Shown here one piece after another: positions 48,519 through 56,546 of a stretch of 63,419 nt of DNA; position 1 is the stretch's first letter; every line of letters starts with the position of its first letter. Origin of the DNA: a virus. Below the pieces are notes generated by a model that was not told where the DNA came from, searched no databases, and was given only the letters and a program-made list of their open reading frames with translations. A program made the translations under genes and the position numbers. Where the stretch lies: the IMG/VR virus record IMGVR_UViG_3300043425_000902, positions 1-63,419 of that record. One strand, written 5' to 3'.

Positions 48519-48947
48519 CTAGATGAAGGCCTTGATGGCCAGCGGGTCGCCGGTCACAAGGCCAAGGATGTCGAGGTCGTTGAACAGGGCGAGGATGGCT
48601 TCATCCTCTCCATCGTTCGTCATCACCGTCCAGCGATCTCCGCCGTACTTCGGGACGCGAACAAAATCGCCCGGCGCGCACCACGCACCTTCAGGCCAAA
48701 GGGTCATCTTCTCGCGGTTGTGGAAGGCGAGGGGGCCAACGGCGAGAACCTTGGCCACCTGCGTGTTGTAGTGCTCGGTCTCGCGGACGTCGTCCGTCAG
48801 GATGATGCCGCCCTTCGTGACCTTCTTGGGGGTCCGAAACTGGACCAGAACCCGGGAGCCGAAGGGGCTGACCAGCGGGTCACAGGGCGGGAAGGCCTCC
48901 TCAAGGGTGCCGTAGTCGAACGCGACCTTGTTCGCGATGCTTTGCAT
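48519..48947 (-). CDS. GroES-like cochaperonin (phage-encoded)
   Basis: 142 residues. SPFGSRVLVQFRTPKKVTKG, GIILTDDVRETEHYNTQVAK and VLAVGPLAFHN give the GroES fold elements: the mobile-loop region rich in Gly/Ile/Leu, then V-A-K-V-x-A-V-G-P. GDFVRVPKYGGDRWTVMTND matches the later GroES strand (G-D-x-V). Some phages code a cochaperonin (T4 gp31) that adapts host GroEL to fold the capsid protein. It lies directly between portal and scaffold, consistent with capsid folding. It is longer than bacterial GroES (about 95) through an N-terminal lead and a C-terminal tail. Confidence 0.8.
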   Translation of the reverse strand: MQSIANKVAFDYGTLEEAFPPCDPLVSPFGSRVLVQFRTPKKVTKGGIILTDDVRETEHYNTQVAKVLAVGPLAFHNREKMTLWPEGAWCAPGDFVRVPKYGGDRWTVMTNDGEDEAILALFNDLDILGLVTGDPLAIKAFI

Positions 48948-48956
48948 GTGTGCTCC

Positions 48957-49151
48957 TCATGCGTTGTAACTCTTGCGCTCCTGCTCCTGAAAAGCGTTCA
49001 GGAGCAGGTCGCGCACGCGCTGGTAGCCTTCGTGCAGGCCGACGGCTCGGCCATACTCGAAGGCGTCACGTCCCGCAGGCGTCGACAGGAGCGTGTTGGC
49101 GACGCGCGCCTGCTCCATCTCGATCATCCTGACGATCATCTCGGGGGTCAT
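48957..49151 (-). CDS. Small hypothetical protein (64 aa)
   Basis: MTPEMIVRMIEMEQARVANT, PAGRDAFEYGRAVGLHEGYQ and RVRDLLLNAFQEQERKSYNA. Helical, overlapping the tiny upstream gene by ATGA. Similar small genes follow portal genes in related phages (from memory). Function unknown. Confidence 0.6.
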   Translation of the reverse strand: MTPEMIVRMIEMEQARVANTLLSTPAGRDAFEYGRAVGLHEGYQRVRDLLLNAFQEQERKSYNA

Positions 49152-49258
49152 TTGGGCGGCAGCGGGCCCTTGCGCTCACTGCCGGGGATGGGCTTGCCCA
49201 TCGCCATGCGCTTGTGCTGGTTGATCGGGCCCGAGGGCGCCGCGGGGGACTTGGCCAT
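49148..49258 (-). CDS. Tiny basic protein (36 aa)
   Basis: ATG at 49258 with GGAGGctgac just upstream and ATGA overlap with the following gene. Sequence MAKSPAAPSGPINQHKRMAM then GKPIPGSERKGPLPPK: Lys/Pro-rich, mostly disordered. Its strong ribosome-binding site and tight packing between portal and the 64-residue gene support coding. Confidence 0.6.
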   Translation of the reverse strand: MAKSPAAPSGPINQHKRMAMGKPIPGSERKGPLPPK

Positions 49259-49259
49259 G

Positions 49260-51767
49260 TCAGCCTCCGTTGGGGTTGGGGTTCTGCGAGGGGTTCGCCG
49301 TCTGCCCGTGCTCGATGTTGAGCAGGGCCAGATCCATCGCCGTGCGGTTGTCGGCGTCGTTCATCGAGATGCGCGACTGCACGTCGAGCTTGAGCCGCGT
49401 GTCCTCGCGCTGCTCCTGCATCTGCTCCAGCTCTCGCTGCATGTTGAGCTTGGCCTGCGCCACCTGCTGGTCGAACTGCAGGCGCAGCTGGTCCATCTGG
49501 TGCTCGAACTGCATGCGCTGCTGGTCCATCTGCGCCTTCATCTGGTCGGCCTTGGCGCGCCGCTCGGTCTCGGCCTGCGCCGCGGCGATCGCCGGGTCCG
49601 GCGGAGGTTGGGGCGCCATGGACTGCATCATCTGGATGGCTTGCATGATGACGGGGTTCAGGGCGCTGAAGGCCTCGTTCGCGCTCTTCGACACCGTCGT
49701 GGCGGCCTCGGACAGGAGCCGGTCGAAGGCCTGCTTGTCCTCGACGCTCTTGTTGTTCTTGGCCGCCTCGCCGAGGTCCATGCCCGTGGCCTCGTTGCCC
49801 AGCTCGTAGACCTGCTGGGCGTACCACATGGCAAGGTGCTCCTTGATGTGGTTCAGCACGCCGGGCAGGAACTGCTGGGCGATGAGGGGGTTGCCGCCCA
49901 GCGTCGGGTTCAGCAGGTAGGTCAGGTGCGTGTTGAGGTGCGCGACGTGGTCCTGCTGCGGGAAGGCGACGACGGGTCGGCCCATGGTCATGGCCACGTT
50001 CTCGGCGACCGCGTTCTGCTCCTGAGGCTCGACGGGCGGGACCAGCAGGTCCTCGGCGTTGGGCACCTTGAGCGTCTCAAGGATGCGCTCCTCGACCTTG
50101 CGCGCGTTGTAGAGCATCGGCATGGCCGCCGCCCGCTGGGCGATGGTCTGGATCTGCGCGATGCGCTGGGTCTCGGAGAAGATGTTGGGGTCGCTGACGG
50201 GGACGACGTCCATCGGCCCGGAGAAGTCGGCCTGCTTGGCGATCTCCTCGCCGACCTCCTCCTTCTGCTTCGCGTCGTCGAGGTACATCCCGTTGAGGCG
50301 GTGCAGGATGCCCAGCAGGCGCGCCATGGCGTTGTGCAGGCGCATGTGGATGGCGCTGAACACCACCATGCCCTGCTCGATCTTGGCCATGGTGGTGCCG
50401 ACGGGCACGTTGGCGTTGCCGTCCGACACGTCGTCCATGGTCGTGCGCACGACGCCCTTGCCGGAGTCGACGAGGAAGCCGAGGAGCTGGAACAGCACGC
50501 CGGAGGGCGGGTTGAACGGCAGGGGCATGGCGATCTTGCGGACGTCGTCCACGTTGATGCCGCCCTCGATCTCCGTCACCTGCGTGGGTTGGATCTCGAC
50601 GCTCTGCCCGCCGATCCCGGCGCCCTTCAGCTTCAGCATGCTCTGGCTGTTGCTGATGTGCGCGGAGTCGAGGAGCGCCCGCAGGGCCCCGGTGGCCGCG
50701 GCGGACAGGCCGCCAATCATGTGCGTGATGCCGATGGGGTACGCCCCGCGCCAAGGCACGAAGGGGAACTCCACGAACCACTGCAGCTCTTCGCGGCTCT
50801 CGTCGTCCTCGTCCCAGTTGCGGTAGATGCTCAGCACCTCCGACGTGGTCTTGTCGACGGTCAGGATGTACGGCGCCGGGCCGTCCTCGATGTCGAGGTT
50901 GGTGTAGATCTCGAAGACCGTGCGCAGGCCGTCCTCGTTGAAGGCGCTCTCCGTGCGCCCCTCGATCTTGTCGTTGGCGATGTCGGCTTTGCTGCGCTCG
51001 GGGTCCGACGAGGGGGGCAGGATGTCCACGTCGCGGTACATGCCGCTCGTGACGCGCTCCTCGTAGTCCTGAGCCGTCAGGTACTGCACGTGGGTCTTGC
51101 GCTGCGCCGTGTAGAAATTGGTCGCCGCAAACGGGATGAACATCTCGTCGACGGCCACGAACAGGAACTGGGGCCGGTTGCGCGCCTCGTTCCACGTCAC
51201 CTTCATGTACTGCACGCCGCTCAGGGGCACCTGCGTGAGCAGCTGCTCCAGCTCGGAGCGGAACTCGTGGCACTGGGTCGTCAGCTGCCAGTTCATGAAG
51301 TCGGTCTTGCGGCGCGCCTTCAGGACCTTGTCGCGCGTGACCCTGCCCGGGATGAAGTCCTTGACGGGCCCCGCGGCGGGGAACAGCTCCTTGATGGCGC
51401 GGGACGAGAAGTCCACGCACGCCTCGGTCAGGAGGGGATGCACGACCTTGCTGGCGCCTTGGAACTGGGCGCCGCCCGGCGCGTCGTCGCCGAGGCCCGT
51501 GCGTCGGATGCCCTCCTCGTACTGCTCGTCGCGCTTGGCCCGCGCGTCCTTGTCCTTCGTGATCAGGTCAAGGTACTGCGTGGCGATCTTCTTGAGCACA
51601 CCCGGGTCGAGGGTCTCGGCGAGGTTGTCGAGGAAGCCTTCGGAGGGCTCGTCGCTCTCCTCGTCGCCCAGCGTGACGATCGCACCGCCGTCCGGCGTGT
51701 ACTCAACGCCGTCGTCTTCCTCGGTGACGGGGATGTAGGCGCCTTCGTCGAGATCGTCAGACGGCAT
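49260..51767 (-). CDS. Portal (head-tail connector) protein
   Basis: 835 residues, at the large end for portals. An acidic N-terminus (about 1-50), then KKIATQYLDLITKDKDARAK, GAQFQGASKVVHPLLTEACV and DFSSRAIKELFPAAGPVKDF. Later GVQYMKVTWNEARNRPQFLF, PAPYILTVDKTTSEVLSIYR and YPIGITHMIGGLSAAATGAL agree with podovirus portals. The C-terminus is a Gln-rich coiled coil (MQQQRMQFEHQ-type). It overlaps terL by 11 bases. Forms the dodecameric channel through which DNA is packaged and ejected. Confidence 0.85.
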   Translation of the reverse strand: MPSDDLDEGAYIPVTEEDDGVEYTPDGGAIVTLGDEESDEPSEGFLDNLAETLDPGVLKKIATQYLDLITKDKDARAKRDEQYEEGIRRTGLGDDAPGGAQFQGASKVVHPLLTEACVDFSSRAIKELFPAAGPVKDFIPGRVTRDKVLKARRKTDFMNWQLTTQCHEFRSELEQLLTQVPLSGVQYMKVTWNEARNRPQFLFVAVDEMFIPFAATNFYTAQRKTHVQYLTAQDYEERVTSGMYRDVDILPPSSDPERSKADIANDKIEGRTESAFNEDGLRTVFEIYTNLDIEDGPAPYILTVDKTTSEVLSIYRNWDEDDESREELQWFVEFPFVPWRGAYPIGITHMIGGLSAAATGALRALLDSAHISNSQSMLKLKGAGIGGQSVEIQPTQVTEIEGGINVDDVRKIAMPLPFNPPSGVLFQLLGFLVDSGKGVVRTTMDDVSDGNANVPVGTTMAKIEQGMVVFSAIHMRLHNAMARLLGILHRLNGMYLDDAKQKEEVGEEIAKQADFSGPMDVVPVSDPNIFSETQRIAQIQTIAQRAAAMPMLYNARKVEERILETLKVPNAEDLLVPPVEPQEQNAVAENVAMTMGRPVVAFPQQDHVAHLNTHLTYLLNPTLGGNPLIAQQFLPGVLNHIKEHLAMWYAQQVYELGNEATGMDLGEAAKNNKSVEDKQAFDRLLSEAATTVSKSANEAFSALNPVIMQAIQMMQSMAPQPPPDPAIAAAQAETERRAKADQMKAQMDQQRMQFEHQMDQLRLQFDQQVAQAKLNMQRELEQMQEQREDTRLKLDVQSRISMNDADNRTAMDLALLNIEHGQTANPSQNPNPNGG

Positions 51768-53259
51768 ACGGGTTCACGATCCTCTTGGGCGCGACGTACC
51801 CGTCGCTGGCAGACTTGTTTACACGCATTACACCCGAAATCAGGCCCTTGTCCATAAGCAGGCGCGCGGCTTGGCTCACGGAGTCGACGTAGTCGTCGTG
51901 CTTGATCGACTTGTCGCCGCGGAAGGCGCACACCTGCTCCAGCATGGGCTCGACCCACGTCTTGGGCTTGCCGGGGCGCTTCTCGCTCTCCGGCAGCCAG
52001 AACAGGCCCTTCTGGAAGAGGTGGCTGACGACGTGCAGGCGCGACGTCTTGTCCGCCCGGCCCGGGTTGTAGGCGTAGGCTTGGATCCCCTCGCGCTCCA
52101 GAGACTGGCGCAGGCTGATGCCGCTGCCTTTGTCCTCGATGAGCACCATGTCCGGCTTGCGCCCGGCGCCGGTCTGGCGCACCGGCCCAAGCAAAGGCTG
52201 GATGACCGGCTCGTCGGCGTCGTCGCCGTACGACACGTTCAGCTCCTTGCGGACGCGCTTGAGCAGGTCGGGCAGGCCGAGGTGCTCGCTCCAGCAGTCG
52301 AGGAGGAGCGCCTTCATGACCCCCTCGTGCCAGAAGACGCCCCAGACCGTGCAGGCCGATGCGTCGGGGTCGTGCGTGCGCCGGTCGAGCGTCTTCTCCG
52401 TGAAGGCCGTGTCGAGGGACATGACGATCCACTCGAACTTGGGCAAGGGCTTGCTGGCTGGCCACATCTTGAACCACGACCGGGCGATGATGCCGCCCTC
52501 CTCGGCGTCGATCAGCTCACCGTACAGCTCCTGACGACCGAGGGTCGTGCCCTCGTACTGCGCGATCTGCTCATAGAACGACTCCGGCAGGTTCGCGCGG
52601 TTGTCGAAAGTCGAGCCCGTGGTGATGACCCGGCCCTTCTTCGCCTTCGTCAGCCTGCGCACCAGATCGCGCGGCTTGGGCGTTGTCGTCCAGACCACGC
52701 GGGGCATGGCGCCGAGGCGCAGGCCCATCATGGCCATGTCCCACGTCTCTTCGCCCTTCGTCCACGCCGCCAGCTCGTCGCCCCAGATCCGGGCGAACTG
52801 CGGGCCGCGCAGTCGCTCCGGCTCCTCCGCCGAAAATCCGCGGATGATCGCCGGTTTGCCCGACTCCGTCCTGATCGTGATGATGAGGTTGGTCTTGTTG
52901 TAGTCGAGCACCAGCTCCTGAGGCATGATGTGGAGCAGGCCAGCGGGCCCCTCGAAGCACGTGTGCCGCACGTCGTTCAGCGTCGGCGCGATCACGGCGC
53001 TGGGATGAGCGAGGGGGTCATAGTAGGCGTCGTGCAACAGCCATTGGGCCCCCGTGAGGGTCTTGCCGAAGCCTCGACCGGCCATCAGGCCCCACTCGAC
53101 CCATGGTCCTTCGGGCGGCTCCTGCTTCTCGCGGGCCGTCAAGGCCCACTCCATCTGCCATTTGATGGCCACCACCTGCTCGATCGGCAGTTGGCCCGAG
53201 GAAACCGCGTCAAACAGCGTTTTACGCTGCTCTTCCGTGAGCTTTTTGAAGGGTAGCAT
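51757..53259 (-). CDS. terL: Terminase large subunit
   Basis: 500 residues from the ATG preceded by GGAG. ATPase: Walker A AGRGFGKT (60-67), Walker B IWGDE (Asp161/Glu162), and coupling motif VVWTTTPKP (about 188-196). RNase H-like nuclease: SLDTAF (Asp283), VLIEDKGSG (Asp376) and HDDYVDSVSQ (Asp455/Asp456). It cuts the concatemer and drives DNA into the head. It is the first gene of the late region; an upstream extension in the same frame has no ribosome-binding site and runs through an AT-rich control region. Confidence 0.93.
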   Translation of the reverse strand: MLPFKKLTEEQRKTLFDAVSSGQLPIEQVVAIKWQMEWALTAREKQEPPEGPWVEWGLMAGRGFGKTLTGAQWLLHDAYYDPLAHPSAVIAPTLNDVRHTCFEGPAGLLHIMPQELVLDYNKTNLIITIRTESGKPAIIRGFSAEEPERLRGPQFARIWGDELAAWTKGEETWDMAMMGLRLGAMPRVVWTTTPKPRDLVRRLTKAKKGRVITTGSTFDNRANLPESFYEQIAQYEGTTLGRQELYGELIDAEEGGIIARSWFKMWPASKPLPKFEWIVMSLDTAFTEKTLDRRTHDPDASACTVWGVFWHEGVMKALLLDCWSEHLGLPDLLKRVRKELNVSYGDDADEPVIQPLLGPVRQTGAGRKPDMVLIEDKGSGISLRQSLEREGIQAYAYNPGRADKTSRLHVVSHLFQKGLFWLPESEKRPGKPKTWVEPMLEQVCAFRGDKSIKHDDYVDSVSQAARLLMDKGLISGVMRVNKSASDGYVAPKRIVNPYAV

Positions 53260-53317
53260 GGCGCTCCAAGCCCGTTTGGGCCGAATTACGACCGTTTTTT
53301 GGTCTCTGCAAGCCCCT

Positions 53318-53333
53318 GCACCGGAAAAAGTGC
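53318..53333 (-). promoter_or_regulatory. Operator-like site upstream of terL (one mismatch)
   Basis: GCACC-GGAAAA-AGTGC; on the minus strand GCACT-TTTTCC-GGTGC, the same variant as the operator at 11224. About 60 bp upstream of the terL start. Confidence 0.45.
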
Positions 53334-53354
53334 GTTTTTGGCGTAAAAACTGCA

Positions 53355-53370
53355 AAAAATTGCAATTTTT
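53355..53370. repeat. 16-bp perfect AT-rich palindrome
   Basis: AAAAATTGCAATTTTT is a perfect palindrome. An adjacent stem GTTTTT (53334-53339) and AAAAAC (53345-53350) lies just left of it. Such sequence is rare in this GC-rich genome. Candidate protein-binding, unwinding or GapR-target element upstream of the late operon. Confidence 0.6.
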
Positions 53371-53412
53371 GGGCGTTTTTGGCTGATTTTTAGGGGGGCG
53401 GGGTTGCGGGGA

Positions 53413-53428
53413 GCACCTTACAGGGTGC
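53413..53428. promoter_or_regulatory. Exact copy of the phage operator GCACC-N6-GGTGC
   Basis: GCACC-TTACAG-GGTGC lies 154 bp upstream of terL. Good -10 sequences are not seen at the expected spacing on either strand, so it may act as a distal operator or control a divergent promoter. Confidence 0.5.
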
Positions 53429-53847
53429 ACCTATTGGTCATTTTTGAAAAAATTGGTGAGTGGGGGTGGAACAATTCTCAGGGCACCCGGAAACGGGGGT
53501 ATGGGGTCCACAGCATCTCGCCCCCAGCCCCCTCCCAGCCCGGCCCTGCACCCGAAAAGCTCAATGATATCAGCCACTTGGCCAGCTGCGCCGAGCCCAG
53601 ACCCATGGCTCACGGCCACGCTGCCCTGCGCCATCGGCCTGCAGCACGCAGGCTGCAGCACACCGCACCGGAGATCGCCACCGGCTGGGTGCAGGTGGGA
53701 TGTGGCAGTTGGTAATGGGTTACCTGAGGCAGGCTGCCGCTGGCTGGGCGTGGGAGGAGACCCCCAGCCCCAACCCGGCCGGATGGGAGCCCCTCACCAC
53801 ACCCAAGCCCTTGATAACACTGGACTTCCTGCCTGCCCTACGCGCGC

Positions 53848-53862
53848 GCACCTATAATGTGC
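53848..53862 (+). promoter_or_regulatory. Putative promoter/operator with TATAAT
   Basis: TATAAT (53853-53858) sits inside a shortened operator GCACC-TATAA-TGTGC (15 bp). No convincing -35 at 17 bp. About 95 bp upstream of the gene at 53958. Confidence 0.4.
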
Positions 53863-53957
53863 AATCGGCTGCATCTTTTTGGTTGCAGACATGTTCAAAC
53901 GGGTCCATACGTTGGCTCCCGGCTGTACCGGGGCCACACAACCTATGGAGACCTGAC

Positions 53958-54221
53958 ATGACCTTCACTCGTGAAAACCTCGAAGCCCTGATCGCTGAGT
54001 GCGGATCGTTCCTCCCGGCAGACGCTGGATACCGGGAGTGCGCCGACCTCGACGGGCAGGCCGCCCACCTGTTCCTGCAGGCCCTCGGATACTCCGTCCT
54101 CGGCCACCAAGACCGGCACACCCACGGCTGCGCCTACACCGCTTGCGGCGTGATCCTGAGCACAAACGGGTTCGTCCACCGCGACATCAACTTGGCGTGG
54201 AAGCTCCACCGCAAGGCCTGA
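53958..54221 (+). CDS. Hypothetical early protein (87 aa)
   Basis: Starts at the GGAGACCTGACATG cassette. MTFTRENLEALIAECGSFLP, ADAGYRECADLDGQAAHLFL, DRHTHGCAYTACGVILSTNG. Three cysteines and two histidines in the middle could bind metal. First gene of the divergent + strand unit leading to the helicase. No family recognised. Confidence 0.65.
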   Translation: MTFTRENLEALIAECGSFLPADAGYRECADLDGQAAHLFLQALGYSVLGHQDRHTHGCAYTACGVILSTNGFVHRDINLAWKLHRKA

Positions 54222-54281
54222 CCCCTCTCACCCCAGCCCGGGGCATCCCGCCCCGGGCCCACCACCCCATGGAGACCTGAC

Positions 54282-55793
54282 ATGACCTTCGCCCCCACCC
54301 CCCAGCAGGAAGCCTTCCTGAGCGCCCTGCGCACCACCACCTCGAACATCGCTCTGGAGGCCCGCGCGGGCTGCGGCAAGACCTCGACGCTCCTGCTGGG
54401 CGTTGACGTCGTGCGCGACCTGAACGCCCGCAACCGCGTGATCCTCGCCGCTTTCAACAAGGCGATCGTCGAGGAGGTCGAGACCAAGCTGACCAAGGCC
54501 GGTCACGGCTTCCCGCACGTGCAGGCCAAGACCGCCCACGGCCTCGGCCTGAGCCTGCTCAAGGACGCTGGCATCGACACCCGCCGAGGCCTGAACGCGC
54601 ACAAGGTCCGCGACCTGATCACCGCCGCCGGGCAGTCCGACGGCCTGTACCGCGACTACGCCTCGACCATCTCCAAGCTCGTCTCGCAGGCCAAGCAGGC
54701 CGCCCTCGGCGTGTTCGGGTCCGCCTCGGACGTCGAGCGCTGGCAGGGCCTCGCTGACCACTACGGCATCGAGCTGGAGGACGCCTACGCTGCGCGGATC
54801 ATCGCGGCGGCTCAGGACGTTTACACGCGGTCCTGCGCCGACCGCGAGACGTTCGACTTCGACGACATGATCCTCCTGCCTCTGCTGGCCAAGCTGTCGT
54901 CGCGCTTCCCTGCGGACTTCCTGTTCGTGGACGAGGCGCAGGACCTGAGCCCGGCCCGGCAGGCCCTGCTGGCCAAGTTCGTGAAGCCCCGCTTTGGCCG
55001 CCTGATCGTCGTGGGCGACCCGGCGCAGGCGATTTATGGCTTCGCCGGGGCCGACGCGCGGGCCTTCCAGAACCTGATCAGCGACTGGCGCTGCACCGTC
55101 CTGCCCCTGTCCGTCACCTTCCGCTGCCCCAAGGCGGTGGTCGCCGAGGCTCAGAAGATCGTGCCCGACATCACCGCCGCAGACAGCGCTCCCGAGGGCG
55201 TCGTGCGCAGCGAGGCGTCCCTGCCGCCCGTCCTCATCCCGGGCGAGGACGCGATCCTTTGCCGGAACACCGCCCCGCTCATCTCTCAGGCCTACGCGCT
55301 GATCCGCGCGGGCATCCCGGCCAAGGTCGAGGGTCGGGACATCGGGGAGGGCCTCGCCGCCCTCGCGCGACGCTGGAAGGTGCGCACGTGCGCCGAGCTG
55401 CTGGCGCGCCTCGACGCGCATCAGGAGCGCGAGGCCGCCAAGCTCGCGAAGCGGCCCGACGGCGAGGAGCAGGTCGAGCGCCTCGCCGACCGCCTCGACA
55501 CCCTGCGCGAGATCGTCTTCGCCTGTCAGGCCAAGGGCCTGCAGCTGGTGACCGACGTCACCTCGGCCATCGCCGACCTGTTCGGCGACGACGTGTCGAA
55601 GACGAAGGCGGCTGTGACGCTGGCCACGTACCACCGCTCGAAGGGCCGGGAGTGGGAGCGCGTCTTCCTGCTGGAGCACGCCGCGCGCTGCCCCTCCCGG
55701 GCCGCCCGCCAGCAGTGGCAGCTGGAGCAGGAGTACAACCTCGCCTACGTGGCCATCACCCGCGCCAAGCGCGAGCTGGTCTACGTCGGCTGA
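54282..55793 (+). CDS. UvrD/Rep-like superfamily 1 helicase
   Basis: 503 residues, shorter than host UvrD (about 720). QQEAFLSAL (Q-motif), ARAGCGKT (27-34, Walker A), FDFDDMILLP and VDEAQDLSPARQALL (about 216-230, motif II), GDPAQAIYGFAGA (motif III), TFRCPKAVV (motif IV), TYHRSKGREWERV (motif V) and EYNLAYVAITRAKREL (motif VI). Likely 3'-5' unwinding in phage repair or replication. Starts at the GGAGACCTGACATG cassette 60 bases after the previous gene. Confidence 0.9.
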   Translation: MTFAPTPQQEAFLSALRTTTSNIALEARAGCGKTSTLLLGVDVVRDLNARNRVILAAFNKAIVEEVETKLTKAGHGFPHVQAKTAHGLGLSLLKDAGIDTRRGLNAHKVRDLITAAGQSDGLYRDYASTISKLVSQAKQAALGVFGSASDVERWQGLADHYGIELEDAYAARIIAAAQDVYTRSCADRETFDFDDMILLPLLAKLSSRFPADFLFVDEAQDLSPARQALLAKFVKPRFGRLIVVGDPAQAIYGFAGADARAFQNLISDWRCTVLPLSVTFRCPKAVVAEAQKIVPDITAADSAPEGVVRSEASLPPVLIPGEDAILCRNTAPLISQAYALIRAGIPAKVEGRDIGEGLAALARRWKVRTCAELLARLDAHQEREAAKLAKRPDGEEQVERLADRLDTLREIVFACQAKGLQLVTDVTSAIADLFGDDVSKTKAAVTLATYHRSKGREWERVFLLEHAARCPSRAARQQWQLEQEYNLAYVAITRAKRELVYVG

Positions 55794-55830
55794 CCCCAGC
55801 CCCGCCCCGGGTTCGCCCGGGGCGGGATCT

Positions 55831-55874
55831 GAAACAATTCGTGATTGGCACCCGCTTGGGTGCAGGAGTACAGA
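55831..55874 (+). promoter_or_regulatory. Phage promoter/operator, member with 18-bp spacer
   Basis: Upstream element GAAACAATTCGTGA (55831-55844), -35 TTGGCA (55845-55850), 18 bp, -10 TACAGA (55869-55874). Operator GCACC-CGCTTG-GGTGC at 55848-55863. The GTTTACAC octamer follows at 55883. Confidence 0.7.
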
Positions 55875-55913
55875 GGAGGTGCGTTTACACGCGCCGAACA
55901 GAGGAGACCTGAC

Positions 55914-56543
55914 ATGATCCACCAGACCATCCAGCACACCACCCGCGAGGGCTGGCTCCACGCCTTCGCCGAGGCCGCCCGCCCCCGCTTCATCGAGGCT
56001 GGGCACCCCCTGCCTGAGACCCTGCGCATCGGCATCGGCTGGGGCAGCGGCGGGGCCCGCTCGCGGGCCATCGGCGAGTGCTACTACGGGGCCGCCAGCG
56101 CAGACGGGGTCCGCGCTATCATCATCACGCCCGGTGCGGGCATGGATGACGCCGCGCGTGCCGCCGACGTCCTGACGCACGAGCTGGCCCACGCCGCTCT
56201 GCCGGAGGGCGTCGGGCACAAGGCCCCCTTCAAGCGCCTCGTGACCGCCCTCGGCCTCGAAGGCAAGGCGACGGCCACCGTGGCCGGGGATGCGTGGCGT
56301 GCGTGGGCCCTGCCCATCATCGAGAGCCTCGGCCCCTACCCCCACGCCGCCCTGTCAGCCGGGTCCACCGGCAAGAAGAAGCAGAACACGCGCATGCTCA
56401 AGGCCGAGTGCTCCGAGTGCGGGTACACCGTGCGCGTCACCCGCAAATGGCTCGACGTCGGCTCTCCGCGCTGCGGCTTGTGCGAGGACGCGCCCCGCCT
56501 GATCTGCGAGGACGCCGGGGGAGAGGAGGGAGACGACGAGTAG
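55914..56543 (+). CDS. SprT-like zinc metalloprotease-fold protein
   Basis: 209 residues starting at the GGAGACCTGACATG cassette. The catalytic motif HELAHA (His89, Glu90, His93) and a following GHKAPFKRLV (His102 as third ligand) match SprT/WSS1-type metalloproteases. A C-terminal zinc ribbon CSECGYTVR and CGLCEDAP has two C-x2-C pairs. SprT-family members act on DNA-bound proteins; phage forms may clear or modify host factors (inference). The tail is acidic (EDAGGEEGDDE). Ends four bases from the convergent terS. Confidence 0.8.
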   Translation: MIHQTIQHTTREGWLHAFAEAARPRFIEAGHPLPETLRIGIGWGSGGARSRAIGECYYGAASADGVRAIIITPGAGMDDAARAADVLTHELAHAALPEGVGHKAPFKRLVTALGLEGKATATVAGDAWRAWALPIIESLGPYPHAALSAGSTGKKKQNTRMLKAECSECGYTVRVTRKWLDVGSPRCGLCEDAPRLICEDAGGEEGDDE

Positions 56544-56546
56544 GCC

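Larger units (their letters stand above)
53260..53957. other. Divergent intergenic region between terL and the early + strand genes
   Basis: About 700 bp without a convincing gene. 53281-53400 is unusually AT-rich for this genome, with three CGTTTTT(T)GG repeats and palindromes. Operators lie at 53318-53333 and 53413-53428. The part 53461-53850 is C-rich on the + strand with short repeats (GGCTGCAGCAC-type near 53640-53665; CCCCCAGCCCC at 53521 and 53760) and a decayed promoter-like ACAATTCTCAGGGCACCC at 53470. Short frames there look random. Confidence 0.6.

Noticed and set aside
48057-51857. Plus-strand open frame of 1266 codons opposite scaffold and portal
   Set aside because: Antisense shadow of the portal and cochaperonin genes. 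The peptide is rich in His, Leu, Val and Arg with no domain. There is no promoter or ribosome-binding site.
53260-53430. Upstream extension of terL by 57 codons
   Set aside because: The extension translates AT-rich palindromic control DNA (KNQPKTPKNCNFLQ), has no ribosome-binding site and would overlap the operators; the ATG at 53259 with GGAG gives a normal 500-residue terminase.
53404-53857. Short open frames on both strands in the terL upstream region
   Set aside because: They overlap each other, have biased composition (Pro/Ala/Ser) and lack start signals; the region carries repeats and decayed promoter-like DNA.
54228-56345. Minus-strand open frame of 705 codons opposite the UvrD-like helicase
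   Set aside because: It covers a helicase with complete motifs and has low-complexity composition.
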